DNA of 64,000 bases from JAOXRU01 sp965247735 (GTDB lineage Bacteria > Bacteroidota > Bacteroidia > Flavobacteriales > Flavobacteriaceae), in NCBI GenBank assembly GCA_965247735.1, contig CBDFHN010000002.1, positions 992,001-1,056,000 of the forward strand, given 5' to 3'. The notes beneath the pieces were generated by a model. It searched no databases, was not told the origin of the DNA, and saw only the letters and a list, made by a program, of their open reading frames with translations. Both the position numbers and the translations under genes were made by a program. How positions within the stretch are numbered: position 1 is the stretch's first letter; each line of letters begins with the position of its first letter. Positions 55,561-64,000 of this stretch are shown here, piece after piece.

Positions 55561-56319
55561 ATGAAAAGAATTCTAATTTTACTTTTTACGTTTACAAGTT
55601 TTTATGGTTTTGCTCAAGAAGCAAAAAAAGTAAGTGCAGTTGTCATAAATGCTCAAACTGACAGCCCTATGGAAAACGTCCATGTATTAAACCTTAATAA
55701 AGTTATTGGTACAACAACAAATACAAGTGGAGCCTTTAAAGTTACTGCTGCCGTAAACGACACCTTGTACTTTTCTTTCCTTGGTTTTAAATCTATTAAA
55801 GTTAGAGTAACTAATGATATGTTAAAATTTAGCGGAACCAAAATAACCCTAACAGAATTAGCATATGCGCTTGAAGAAGTTGTTATAAAACCTTATAAAC
55901 TTACTGGGTATCTCGATATTGATGCAAAAAACATCCCGCTAAACGATGCTTATCAATATAGCATATCCGGTTTACCTAAAGGATATGAATCTGGAAGTTA
56001 CAATCCGAGTTCTTTTACCAAGATCGCGAAAGCCATTTTTAATCCTGTTGGATTGCTTCATAATACTTTTGGGAAGAAACCAAGGCAAATGCGAAAGCTT
56101 CGTCAAATGAAAAAAGATGATGAAATCAGAAACTTATTAGCTTCAAAATTTGACAGAGAAACACTTTCTGAATTACTACAATTAGAACGAGTAGAAATTG
56201 ATGATATCCTTATCAATTGCAATTACTCTAAACAATTTATAATTACAGCGAACGATCTTCAAATACTAGACGCTATTAGTGGATGTTATGAAGAATTTAA
56301 GCTTCTAAACAGAAACTAA
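55561..56319 (+). CDS. Secreted protein with carboxypeptidase-regulatory-like domain
   Basis: 252 residues. Signal peptide at 1-18 (ILILLFTFTSFYGFAQ). Residues about 22-105 form a CarboxypepD_reg-like beta-sandwich (VVINAQTDSPMENVHVLNLNK ... TLYFSFLGFKSIKVRV, quoted in part), as found at the start of TonB receptors. The C-terminal part is helical and basic with no known domain and no outer-membrane barrel. Probably a small envelope protein; its role is unknown. Confidence 0.83.
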   Translation: MKRILILLFTFTSFYGFAQEAKKVSAVVINAQTDSPMENVHVLNLNKVIGTTTNTSGAFKVTAAVNDTLYFSFLGFKSIKVRVTNDMLKFSGTKITLTELAYALEEVVIKPYKLTGYLDIDAKNIPLNDAYQYSISGLPKGYESGSYNPSSFTKIAKAIFNPVGLLHNTFGKKPRQMRKLRQMKKDDEIRNLLASKFDRETLSELLQLERVEIDDILINCNYSKQFIITANDLQILDAISGCYEEFKLLNRN

Positions 56320-56340
56320 AAATACTTCGTTTTTTAGCAT

Positions 56341-56372
56341 AAAAAAAGAGACTCTTAGCGAGTCTCTTTTTT
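56341..56372. terminator. Bidirectional terminator
   Basis: AAAAAGAGACTC / GAGTCTCTTTTT perfect stem with a 5-nt loop between convergent genes. Confidence 0.92.
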
Positions 56373-56391
56373 CTATTAAAATTTAAATATC

Positions 56392-57324
56392 TTATTTTAT
56401 ATCCATTAATTCAACATCAAAAATAAGTGTAGCATCCGGTGGTATTACCCCTCCAGCACCTTGACTTCCGTATCCTAAATGAGAAGGAATCACAAAACGA
56501 GCTTTATCTCCTACTTGCAATAAACTAATACCTTCATCCCACCCTGAGATTACTTGTCCAACTCCTAGTTGAAAATCAATTGGTTCTTTTCTTTTAAAAG
56601 AAGAATCAAAAACACTTCCATTTGGTAAAGATCCTTCATAATGTACAGAAACCGTCTTTCCTTTTTCTGCTTTAGCTCCACTACCTTTTTGGATAATTTT
56701 ATAACGCAAACCACTATCTGTTTTATCAAAACCAGCAGCTAATTTTTCCATCTCCGCTTCAGCAGCATTTTTTTCTGTAGCTTCTCTTTCTGCTCTAGAT
56801 CCTTCAAAAACTCTAAATGCTTCAATAGCATTCCATTTTTTTGCCTCTTCACCTACTCTAACAACCTCTAAAGACTCCAAAACATCTCCTTGTGCCATTG
56901 CATCCACAACTTCTTGTCCGCTTTCTACAGCACCAAATACAGTATGCTTATTATCTAACCAATCTGTTTTTATATGTGTAATATAAAACTGACTCCCATT
57001 AGAACCAGGACCGCTATTTGCCATCGCTAATATCCCAGGACCACTATGTTTTAAATCTGGATGAAACTCATCATCAAACTTATAACCTGGACTTCCAGTT
57101 CCTGTTCCTTGAGGACAACCTCCTTGAATCATAAAATCTGGAATTACCCTATGGAATTTTAATCCATCATAAAAAGGAGTCCCTTGAGCTTTTACATTAT
57201 TCTCCATATTACCTTCTGCTAAAGCAACAAAGTTCCCTACAGTTCCTGGTGTTTTATCATGTGTCAACTTTACTAAAATCTCACCTTTAGTCGTATTGAA
57301 TTTGGCGTAAATACCGTCTTGCAT
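56392..57324 (-). CDS. Peptidyl-prolyl isomerase: cyclophilin-FKBP fusion
   Basis: 310 residues with two isomerase domains. Residues 1-165 are a cyclophilin (FHRVIPDFMIQGG, GSNGSQFYITH, NKHTVFGAV). After a charged linker (about 165-200), residues 205-310 are an FKBP domain (VSVHYEGSLPNGSVFDSS, VISGWDEGISLL, IPPDATLIFDVELM). No signal peptide is seen, so it is presumably cytoplasmic and helps folding at the ribosome or after stress. Such fusions occur in Bacteroidota. The -7 box TATCTTTG at 57350-57357 lies about 30 bp upstream. Confidence 0.94.
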   Translation of the reverse strand: MQDGIYAKFNTTKGEILVKLTHDKTPGTVGNFVALAEGNMENNVKAQGTPFYDGLKFHRVIPDFMIQGGCPQGTGTGSPGYKFDDEFHPDLKHSGPGILAMANSGPGSNGSQFYITHIKTDWLDNKHTVFGAVESGQEVVDAMAQGDVLESLEVVRVGEEAKKWNAIEAFRVFEGSRAEREATEKNAAEAEMEKLAAGFDKTDSGLRYKIIQKGSGAKAEKGKTVSVHYEGSLPNGSVFDSSFKRKEPIDFQLGVGQVISGWDEGISLLQVGDKARFVIPSHLGYGSQGAGGVIPPDATLIFDVELMDIK

Positions 57325-57349
57325 TTTTTATGTTTTTTTTATTGAAGCG

Positions 57350-57357
57350 CAAAGATA
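57350..57357 (-). promoter_or_regulatory. -7 element of the isomerase gene
   Basis: TATCTTTG on the minus strand, about 30 bp before the start. Confidence 0.5.
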
Positions 57358-57426
57358 GCACTTTTATTAATCAATTATTCATTTGTCATATCAATATAAC
57401 TACTGATACTCTAGATTACGAGCTTC

Positions 57427-58809
57427 TCACTTAATACCGTATTTATCAAACAAATACACCAAAGATGTCATTGCTGCAGCTCCCAATTCTAACTCTCGCT
57501 TATTTATAGCTTCAAAAGTGTCACTTGCTGCATGATGGTAATCAAAATAACGCTGAGAATCTGGTCTTAAACCAGACAAAACAACGGTACCATCTTTTAA
57601 AGGACCAATATCAGCTCCAGAACCATCATTTATAAAAGTAGAAATTAAATAAGGTTCAAATAATGGTTTCCAACTTTTTGCCAATGCAAGGTTTTCAGCG
57701 GAACAATCAAAAGTAAAACCTCTAGGTGTAAAACCTCCTAAATCGCTTTCTAAAGCAAAAATATGTTTCTCTCCTTTACTTTTTGCCACCTTAGCATACT
57801 TCTTACCACCACGAAGTCCATTTTCTTCATTCATAAAAAGCACTACCCTAATTGTTCTTTTTGGCTTATATCCTGCTGTTTTTATCAATCTAATTACGTC
57901 CATGCTCTGCACACAACCAGCGCCATCATCATGAGCACCATCTCCAATATCCCAAGAATCTAAATGTCCGCCTACTACAATAATCTCATTTGGATATTCA
58001 TTTCCTTTAATCTCTCCTATTACATTATATGATTTTACATCCTTATATTGCTTGCAATTTTGCTTAAAATAGAAATTCAAATTTGGTGTTAGAGTCAAGA
58101 GTGTACTTAACAATTCTGCTCCATTGGTGCTTATGGCTGCTGCAGGAATTCTTTCCTTTTGTGGTAAATCTCCATAACTCATTCCTCCAGTGTGAGGAAA
58201 ATCATCTAACCTTAGATTCATAGACCTAACAATTACGCCAACGGCGCCGTACTTTATGGCCTCTTTTGCACCAGCACCTCTTTGATTTACAGCTCCGCTA
58301 TACGCTTTTAAGGTATTGATATGCTTTGGATCCATTGGCCTATTAAAAAAAACAATTTTACCTTCAATTTTATCCTTACCTAACGCTTTCAACTCTTCAA
58401 AGTTCTTCACCTCCACAACTCCTGCCTTGATACCTAATGAAGGTGTTGCTACCGACCCTCCTAACGCACAAATTGGAACATTGGTTGTTACACCTGATTC
58501 TGTTTCTATATAGGCAAATTCAGGAATACCACGAACCCATCTTGGAACCATTACTGGCTGCAACCATACTTTATCCAGACCTAACGATTCCAATTCCTTT
58601 TTGGCGTATGTCACAGCTTGTTCCGCTTCATAAGATCCTGATAAACGCCCACCAATCTGGTTTGATAAATGGTTTAGCCAGTCGTAAGATTTTCCATCGG
58701 TCAATGCTGCATCAAAGATAGCCTTTATCTGTTTGTCATCTTCATTTTGAGAAAAAACAACTGTAACCACCAAGAGTAATAAACCTAGTATTCCTTTTTT
58801 TACTTTCAT
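57427..58809 (-). CDS. Secreted M28-family metallopeptidase (carboxypeptidase Q-like)
   Basis: 460 residues. Signal peptide at 1-20. A PA (protease-associated) insert lies at about 120-230. The M28 zinc-binding residues are visible: VVGGHLDSWDIGDGAHDDGAG (His and Asp), FMNEENGLRGGKKYA (Glu pair), and further Asp/His toward the C-terminus (DYHHAASDTFE). Expected in the periplasm or outside the cell, removing N- or C-terminal residues from peptides. Single gene, with a short gap to PPK2 upstream. Confidence 0.92.
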   Translation of the reverse strand: MKVKKGILGLLLLVVTVVFSQNEDDKQIKAIFDAALTDGKSYDWLNHLSNQIGGRLSGSYEAEQAVTYAKKELESLGLDKVWLQPVMVPRWVRGIPEFAYIETESGVTTNVPICALGGSVATPSLGIKAGVVEVKNFEELKALGKDKIEGKIVFFNRPMDPKHINTLKAYSGAVNQRGAGAKEAIKYGAVGVIVRSMNLRLDDFPHTGGMSYGDLPQKERIPAAAISTNGAELLSTLLTLTPNLNFYFKQNCKQYKDVKSYNVIGEIKGNEYPNEIIVVGGHLDSWDIGDGAHDDGAGCVQSMDVIRLIKTAGYKPKRTIRVVLFMNEENGLRGGKKYAKVAKSKGEKHIFALESDLGGFTPRGFTFDCSAENLALAKSWKPLFEPYLISTFINDGSGADIGPLKDGTVVLSGLRPDSQRYFDYHHAASDTFEAINKRELELGAAAMTSLVYLFDKYGIK

Positions 58810-58847
58810 ACACTTAAAATCACTTTAAAAAAATTAATATCCCAACA

Positions 58848-59726
58848 CTATTCTGCTTCTAGTTGTTTTTTATAAAGATCCAAATTAGCTTTTATATCGT
58901 CATCAAGAGACGGTTCCTCAATACTTTTGTATTTTTTTAACTCTTCTAATAAAATTGAAGCCACAATAAGTCTAACTGCTTTTTTATTATCTGCTGGCAC
59001 AACAAACCAAGGTGATTTTTCTTTAGAAGTCTTATTTATAGCATCTTGGTAACAATTTTGATACTTATCCCATAATTTCCTTTCTTTTAAATCACCAGGA
59101 GAAAACTTCCAGTTTTTCTCTTTCAACTCTATCCTTCTTAACAACCTATTTCTCTGCTCTTCTTTAGATAGATTTAAGAAAAACTTAAAAATTAAAGTCC
59201 CATTTTCTGCAATATGTTTTTCAAAAGCATTGATTTGCTCAAAACGTTTTTCCCAAAATTCATCCGTAATATCAGTAACATCAGTTACATCTGGTAAATT
59301 CTCAGACATTATATATTCGGGATGCACTCTGGTTACTAATACATTCTCATAATGCGTCCTGTTAAAAACACTAAAATTCCCTTTTGGCGGCAATGCAATA
59401 TAGTGTCTCCACAGGTAATCATGCTTAAGCTCCAATTCTGTAGGTACCTTAAAACTATGCACAATAACACCTCTAGAGTTAAAATCCTTAAAAACCTCTC
59501 TTATCAAACTGTCTTTTCCGGAAGTATCCATTCCTTGAAGACATATCAATACTCCATACTTACCATGTGCATACATGGTATCCTGAAACTTACCTAATTC
59601 TCTTCTGACTTTTTTAAGCTTGCTTTTAAGCTCATTATCAGCGGTATCAAAATCCTCATACGTTTTACAATTTGCTAATTGTATTTTTTCAGTTACTCTA
59701 TATGTACTACTTTTTAATTTTCCCAT
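58848..59726 (-). CDS. Polyphosphate kinase 2 family protein
   Basis: 292 residues from the ATG at 59726 (an upstream start would add a hydrophobic, non-family N-terminus). The P-loop Walker A is in LQGMDTSGKDSLIR, with KVPTELELKHDYLWRHY, FNRTHYENVLVTRVHPE, and the PPK2-lid region near KEEQRNRLLRRIE. PPK2 enzymes transfer phosphate between polyphosphate and nucleotides, favouring nucleotide synthesis; AMP, ADP or NTP preference cannot be read here. Confidence 0.93.
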   Translation of the reverse strand: MGKLKSSTYRVTEKIQLANCKTYEDFDTADNELKSKLKKVRRELGKFQDTMYAHGKYGVLICLQGMDTSGKDSLIREVFKDFNSRGVIVHSFKVPTELELKHDYLWRHYIALPPKGNFSVFNRTHYENVLVTRVHPEYIMSENLPDVTDVTDITDEFWEKRFEQINAFEKHIAENGTLIFKFFLNLSKEEQRNRLLRRIELKEKNWKFSPGDLKERKLWDKYQNCYQDAINKTSKEKSPWFVVPADNKKAVRLIVASILLEELKKYKSIEEPSLDDDIKANLDLYKKQLEAE

Positions 59727-59797
59727 CTCTTTTTTTAATAATACGATAAATATAACAACTATTCGCAAAACACAAAACATGTATTTCGTCTAATAAA

Positions 59798-59829
59798 TTT
59801 GACACTTAAACAGATATGTTGTATATTTG
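59798..59829 (+). promoter_or_regulatory. Promoter of the 59869 gene
   Basis: TTTG (59798-59801), 20-bp spacer, TATATTTG (59822-59829): full consensus. Leader about 35 nt. Confidence 0.75.
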
Positions 59830-59868
59830 CTCCACCCAAAATGTATTACTTAACCTAATTTCTTCATT

Positions 59869-60684
59869 ATGAAACAAATCGTCCTAACCTCATGGATGCT
59901 ATTAATCGCTATTAGTGCTTATGCTATCAGCGATGATTGTGCAAATGCACATTCAAAAGCAAATTACGCCATATCTCACACTAAAAAAGCACTTAAAGCT
60001 GATAATTTTGATCATCAAAAATATTATGCAGGAAGAGCCATAGAAGCCTTTGAAAAAACTAGTGCATATATTGAAAATTGTGGTTGTGAAGATGCTAAAC
60101 TTGCTATTTTTGATGGCTTAGCAAATTTAAAAAAAGCTGTGGAGCCTGACGATTGGGATAAAGGTAGATTTTATACAAAAAGAGCATATGCAAATGCAGA
60201 ACAGTTAATGGCAGCACTAGACATTTGCTCTACTGGTACCAGTACCAACAACTACAGTTCTGAAATACTTGTAAACACCAACACAAGCAATATTGAAAAG
60301 GAAAAAGAAATTTTAGATGCGCAACAAAAGTTAATAGAAAGGCAGCAAGCGCTACTACAAGAACAAAAAGAGCTAGAAGCAAAATTAAATCAACAACGAC
60401 AAATTGCGGAACAGCAAGAGCAGGTTCGTTTAAAAGAACTGCAACAACAGATAAAACTAAAAGTTCGTGCAGAACAAGCGCTAGACAATTTTGAAAAATC
60501 CATACTAGAACTCACTAAAATCTTAGACTGTAAAGATGCATATGATATTACTTTTGAATCCTATCAAAGAGCAGAAAAAGTATTGGAATCTGAATCGTTA
60601 ACAGGAACAAAAAAGTACTATGCAGAACGGGCAAAAGCAATTGCATCAAAAGCACTTAACAAGCTAAAAGATTGTGCTTTTTAA
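59869..60684 (+). CDS. Secreted coiled-coil protein of unknown function
   Basis: 271 residues. Signal peptide at 1-19. Residues 24-120 are helical with paired cysteines (CANAHSKA ... ENCGCEDAK ... LDICSTG), then a Thr/Ser/Asn-rich linker, then a strongly predicted coiled coil of about 80 residues (many Q, E, K and L; QQKLIERQQALLQEQKELEAK in part). The last segment again has cysteines. The pairs of Cys suggest disulfides in the periplasm. No family recognised. Confidence 0.78.
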   Translation: MKQIVLTSWMLLIAISAYAISDDCANAHSKANYAISHTKKALKADNFDHQKYYAGRAIEAFEKTSAYIENCGCEDAKLAIFDGLANLKKAVEPDDWDKGRFYTKRAYANAEQLMAALDICSTGTSTNNYSSEILVNTNTSNIEKEKEILDAQQKLIERQQALLQEQKELEAKLNQQRQIAEQQEQVRLKELQQQIKLKVRAEQALDNFEKSILELTKILDCKDAYDITFESYQRAEKVLESESLTGTKKYYAERAKAIASKALNKLKDCAF

Positions 60685-60905
60685 AAAAATAGCATTCTAT
60701 ATAAAAAACTGAGAAGATTAGCAGCGCATATACTAGTCAAAATAACAATATTTACATTTGAAACAAGTGTTGCACTACCGATTTTTTGTATCGTGGGCAA
60801 CCTTAAAAAAACACCCCGAAAAGGGATTAAAAACTAAAAAAGTCCTCTATTTTTTTTAGCCACAAACGCTTAGCTTACTACTTTCGTTTGTGGCTTTATC
60901 TTTTC
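60685..60905. other. Gene-free gap with hairpin
   Basis: A perfect 11-bp stem AGCCACAAACG / CGTTTGTGGCT (60858-60895) lies before the regulator's end, probably a terminator for the plus-strand gene. A TACATTTG at 60753-60760 is a possible orphan plus-strand -7 box. I see no ORF. Confidence 0.5.
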
Positions 60906-62069
60906 TTACTTTGTTGCAAATAATTTTACATCATCTTCACTTACTTCTACACCTCCTAAAATTATTAGACGTTCTATCACATTACGTAATTCTCTAATAT
61001 TTCCAGTCCAATCGTATGCTTGTAATAATGAAATAGCTTTTTTAGAAAATACTTTTGCAGAAGAACCTTGCTCATCCGCTATCTTCTTAGCAAAATGAGT
61101 TATAAGTAGTGGAATATCTGATCTTCTATCATTAAGTGCAGGTACTTCAATAAGAATAACTGCCAACCTATGATACAAATCTTCTCTAAATCTTCCTTCA
61201 GCTATTTCCTTTTTCAAATTTTTATTTGTTGCAGCAACAACCCGCACATCTACTTTTATATCTTTATCGCTCCCTACTCTAGAAATTTTATTTTCCTGTA
61301 GAGCTCGCAACACTTTTGCTTGAGCCGAGAGACTCATATCTCCTATTTCATCCAAGAATATAGTTCCTTTATTTGCAGCTTCAAACTTACCAGCCCTATC
61401 CTTAACAGCGGAAGTAAACGCTCCTTTAACATGACCAAACAACTCACTTTCTATTAATTCTGATGGAATTGCCGCACAGTTAACCTCTATTAATGGTCCT
61501 TTATACCTTTCGCTTTTTTCATGAATCCAATGGGCTACTAGCTCTTTTCCTGTACCATTACTACCTGTTATCAATACTCTAGCATTAGTAGGTGCAACTT
61601 TTTCGATAATATCTTTAATATGAGTAATTGCATCACTCTCCCCTATCATCTTATAGTTTTTGCTAATTTTCTTTTTTAGCAATTTATTCTCTACTACAAG
61701 TTCTTTCCTATCTAAGGCATTACGAACCGTATTTAATAATCTATTTAAATCTGGTGGTTTTGAAATATAATCAAAAGCACCTAGACGCATTGTATTTACG
61801 GCTGTATCTAGATCGCCATGTCCAGAGATCATCACAAAAGGAATTTCTGGTTTTATTTTTTTTGCAGCTTCCAATACTTCAACACCATCAAACTTTGGCA
61901 TTTTAATATCGCAAAGCACCAAATCAAAGTCTTCTTTTTTTATGGCTTCCAAACCGGCAACACCATCTTCAGCATCAAAAACCTTATAGGTATCATTTTC
62001 CTCAGAAAGTATTTTCACCAATACTCTACGTATTGCTGCCTCATCTTCTATTACTAATATTTTTGGCAT
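60906..62069 (-). CDS. NtrC-like sigma-54 response regulator lacking a DNA-binding domain
   Basis: 387 residues. Receiver domain at 1-120 with phosphoacceptor Asp in LVLCDIKMP and Lys in YISKPPD. AAA+ domain at about 140-380 with GSNGTGKE (Walker A, one residue off GESGTGKE), the loop GAFTSA in place of the usual GAFTGA, LDEIGDM (Walker B) and RFREDLYHRL. The protein ends at LFATK just after the AAA+ lid, so the Fis-type helix-turn-helix is missing. It may act from solution on sigma-54 or through a partner. It lies 14 bp past an MscS gene, which starts the unit. Confidence 0.88.
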   Translation of the reverse strand: MPKILVIEDEAAIRRVLVKILSEENDTYKVFDAEDGVAGLEAIKKEDFDLVLCDIKMPKFDGVEVLEAAKKIKPEIPFVMISGHGDLDTAVNTMRLGAFDYISKPPDLNRLLNTVRNALDRKELVVENKLLKKKISKNYKMIGESDAITHIKDIIEKVAPTNARVLITGSNGTGKELVAHWIHEKSERYKGPLIEVNCAAIPSELIESELFGHVKGAFTSAVKDRAGKFEAANKGTIFLDEIGDMSLSAQAKVLRALQENKISRVGSDKDIKVDVRVVAATNKNLKKEIAEGRFREDLYHRLAVILIEVPALNDRRSDIPLLITHFAKKIADEQGSSAKVFSKKAISLLQAYDWTGNIRELRNVIERLIILGGVEVSEDDVKLFATK

Positions 62070-62082
62070 CTAATTTATTTTT

Positions 62083-62916
62083 TTAACCTACTGTATTTTT
62101 AATATGTACATCGCGTTGTGGAAATGGAATCTCCACACTATTTTCCCTAAAAAGTTTATCAATTTCAAAACGGATATCACTCTTAGCTACTACTGCTTCA
62201 AAACTATTATTTAAAGTAAATATTACCTTAAAATCTAAAGAGCTGTCTCCAAAATCTGTAAACAACACCATAACTGGTGGTTTTGCCAGCACTTGAACAT
62301 GACTTGATGCTGCCTTGGTAATCAATTCTTTTACCAATTGCACATCGCTACCATAAGCCACGCCTACCTCTACATTTTCTCTTGTTTCTTTTCCGTTTTC
62401 TGTCCAGTTATATAAACTAGAAGTTAAATACTTATGGTTTGGTATTATCAACACTTTATTATCATAAGTAACCGCTCTAGTTGTTCTCAATTTTATCTCA
62501 TCTACCCTTCCTACTTTTCCGTCTAATTCAATAACATCACCTACATGTACCGATTGATCAATTAAAATAAAAATTCCTGAAATAATATCCTGAAAAAAAG
62601 TACGTAAAGCCAAACCAATACCTACCATAAAGGCAGCAGACGCCGTAAGAATTGCACTTATCTCTACACCAGCATTTTGCAAACTTATCAACAAGACAAC
62701 AATATAAATAAAGTACTTCGCAAAAGAAAATACAGAATTAAACTTTAATTCATCTCCAGATTCTAATTTTCTATTTATAATTTTACGAATTAGCCTCAAA
62801 AGCAATCCTGTAGCAATAAAAGCAAGTGTTACAATCAATACAAACTGAACCGTAATCTTTACATTATCGCCAAACTCAAAGCCATAATTTAAAACCTTAT
62901 ATACTTTATCCATCAT
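62083..62916 (-). CDS. Small-conductance mechanosensitive channel (MscS family)
   Basis: 277 residues. Three N-terminal membrane helices, the third (about 87-108) being the pore-lining type with small residues (ASAAFMVGIGLALRTFFQDIISG). The MscS beta domain follows: FILIDQSVHVGDVIELDG and LRTTRAVTYDNKVLIIPNHKY, then the C-terminal alpha/beta part. It opens when the membrane is stretched, releasing solutes in hypo-osmotic shock. Downstream neighbour is the sigma-54 regulator, 14 bp away. Confidence 0.93.
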   Translation of the reverse strand: MMDKVYKVLNYGFEFGDNVKITVQFVLIVTLAFIATGLLLRLIRKIINRKLESGDELKFNSVFSFAKYFIYIVVLLISLQNAGVEISAILTASAAFMVGIGLALRTFFQDIISGIFILIDQSVHVGDVIELDGKVGRVDEIKLRTTRAVTYDNKVLIIPNHKYLTSSLYNWTENGKETRENVEVGVAYGSDVQLVKELITKAASSHVQVLAKPPVMVLFTDFGDSSLDFKVIFTLNNSFEAVVAKSDIRFEIDKLFRENSVEIPFPQRDVHIKNTVG

Positions 62917-62918
62917 TA

Positions 62919-64000
62919 CTAATATTTAAGCCACTTGTACAACTCTTTATAACTTGGCTTTTTTCCATACATCAATATACCAACTCTATATATTTTTGCC
63001 GCTATCCATACCGCAAACATAAAACTAGTTATCAATAGCAAAAACGATACCAATTGTTGCCATATTGGAACACCAAAAGGAATACGCATCAACATTACTA
63101 CTGGAGATGTCAATGGTATAAACGAGAATATTGTTGAAACAGTGCCATGTGGATCTTCTATTACCGTAAAAATACCGACATAAACCGCCAACATTAAGGG
63201 CATTAATATTGGCATTATAAATTGCTGTGTATCGGTCTCATTATCAACAGCTGCGCCAATTGCCGCATACAAAGAGCTATATAGCAAGTATCCTCCTATA
63301 AAAAACAATAAAAACGCCAAAATTAAATTTGCTATTGGTAAGTGCTCAAACGCAACAATAAAATCCTTAGCCTGAGCTTGAATTTCTGAATTTCCTGCTG
63401 CTTGTTCAATTATTTGTTGTTGTGGATTTTGCACACTAGACATATCCAAACCTAAGGCCATTGGTATTATCATCATCAATATCCCACCAATAACTGTCCA
63501 AATTGCAAATTGCGTTATTCCTGCCAAAGATGTTCCTATAATCTTACCTAACATTAACTGAACAGGTTTTACGGAAGACACTATAATCTCAATAATCCTA
63601 CTTGTTTTTTCCTCAATAACACTTCTCATAATCATGTTTCCATAAATAATGATAAACATAAATAACAAATAGCCCGATGCAATTCCAAAACCAAGTTTTA
63701 AAACATTATCAATCTTAGATGATTTTTCTCCATTAAAGCTTTCTTGTAAAATTGTAATGCTGGTTCTGGCTTCTTTTAGTTTTGATAAATCAACACCGCT
63801 TTCTTCTAACTTAATATCTCTAATTCTGCTCTCTAATTTCTTTTCTAAACTAGACAATATTGATAAAGAAGGTGTATCTGATGAATAAAAACTGATGTTT
63901 TCCGCCAACACATTAATATCTTCTTCTTTTGGCACATACAATAGCCCATAACTTTCCTCTTCTTCAACTATTTTTTTTGCATCAGCTAATGATACCTTAG
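62919..64000 (-). CDS. ABC-2 type transporter permease (partial, runs off right edge)
   Basis: The reading frame is open to the right edge, so the N-terminus lies outside; 360 codons are visible. A large extracytoplasmic segment (about 120 residues) is followed by about six membrane helices, and IRSVIEEKTSRIIEIIVSSV is the ABC-2 / NatB-type amphipathic signature. The end is YKELYKWLKY. It is presumably paired with an ATPase gene outside the window; substrate may be sodium, lipids or antibiotics. The gene is 2 bp upstream of mscS, so they likely share a transcript. Confidence 0.9.
   Translation of the reverse strand, partial: KVSLADAKKIVEEEESYGLLYVPKEEDINVLAENISFYSSDTPSLSILSSLEKKLESRIRDIKLEESGVDLSKLKEARTSITILQESFNGEKSSKIDNVLKLGFGIASGYLLFMFIIIYGNMIMRSVIEEKTSRIIEIIVSSVKPVQLMLGKIIGTSLAGITQFAIWTVIGGILMMIIPMALGLDMSSVQNPQQQIIEQAAGNSEIQAQAKDFIVAFEHLPIANLILAFLLFFIGGYLLYSSLYAAIGAAVDNETDTQQFIMPILMPLMLAVYVGIFTVIEDPHGTVSTIFSFIPLTSPVVMLMRIPFGVPIWQQLVSFLLLITSFMFAVWIAAKIYRVGILMYGKKPSYKELYKWLKY

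Overview
The window is a stretch of chromosome from a low-GC member of the Bacteroidota, almost certainly the family Flavobacteriaceae. The 16S rRNA gene has flavobacterial signatures, promoters match the Bacteroidota pattern (TTG near -33, TAnnTTTG near -7), Shine-Dalgarno sequences are almost absent, and many gene families are typical of the group: long GAPDH, monomeric isocitrate dehydrogenase, Oar-like TonB receptor, DUF4294, DUF6095, DUF4212 and ISAon1-like transposons.

Layout. 1-2.8 kb: minus-strand operon dapF - GNAT acetyltransferase - mltG, followed by a gene cut by the window edge. 3-11.3 kb: plus-strand housekeeping genes (HtrA protease, GAPDH, a coiled-coil membrane protein, trmD, rplS, monomeric icd, a small DUF6095 protein). 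Between rplS and icd lies a 0.7 kb gene-free stretch with several stable stems and a terminator-like hairpin, a candidate non-coding RNA. 11.4-12.9 kb: malate:quinone oxidoreductase. 13.1-16.3 kb: two related but distinct ISAon1-like insertion sequences. The first is frameshifted, has a duplicated right end and abuts the 3' third of a cold-shock gene. The second looks intact, with inverted repeats and an 8-bp target duplication.

16.3-22.1 kb: a complete rRNA operon on the minus strand (16S - tRNA-Ile - tRNA-Ala - 23S - 5S), driven by three tandem promoter modules. Its leader and spacers carry boxA-like motifs, and the leader also holds a tRNA T-arm-like hairpin. 22.1-24.2 kb has no genes but is full of tandem repeats: 4 x ~97 bp and 5 x exactly 41 bp. 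24.2-26.5 kb: a DUF4294 protein preceded by three tandem copies of a ~90-bp repeat, a further copy of which sits in front of rdgB 27 kb away, then an M42 peptidase.

26.7-30.4 kb: a three-gene biotin-dependent acyl-CoA carboxylase (BCCP, biotin carboxylase, carboxyltransferase), with 12 perfect copies of a heptamer starting at the biotin carboxylase stop codon. 30.4-33 kb: RidA, a putative MepA-like peptidase and a glycosyltransferase. 33.1-37.1 kb: an acetate module (acetyl-CoA synthetase, sodium:solute symporter, DUF4212 subunit). 37-46 kb: NUDIX hydrolase, hisS, DUF6495-like protein, a large Oar-like TonB-dependent receptor, two tandem paralogous membrane proteins, and the rpsF-rpsR-rplI operon. 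46-64 kb: LytTR response regulator, priA, BrkB-like protein, nadC, rlmH, a PilJ-type sensor lacking a kinase domain, rdgB, a DEAD-box RNA helicase with a structured 5' leader, a cyclophilin-FKBP fusion, an M28 peptidase, PPK2, a coiled-coil secreted protein, a NtrC-like regulator without a DNA-binding domain, an MscS channel and an ABC-2 permease cut by the right edge.

Most genes are ordinary core genes. The parts most worth a second look are non-coding: the candidate RNA at 8.3-8.6 kb, the rRNA leader architecture, and the repeat families around the rRNA operon and in gene leaders.
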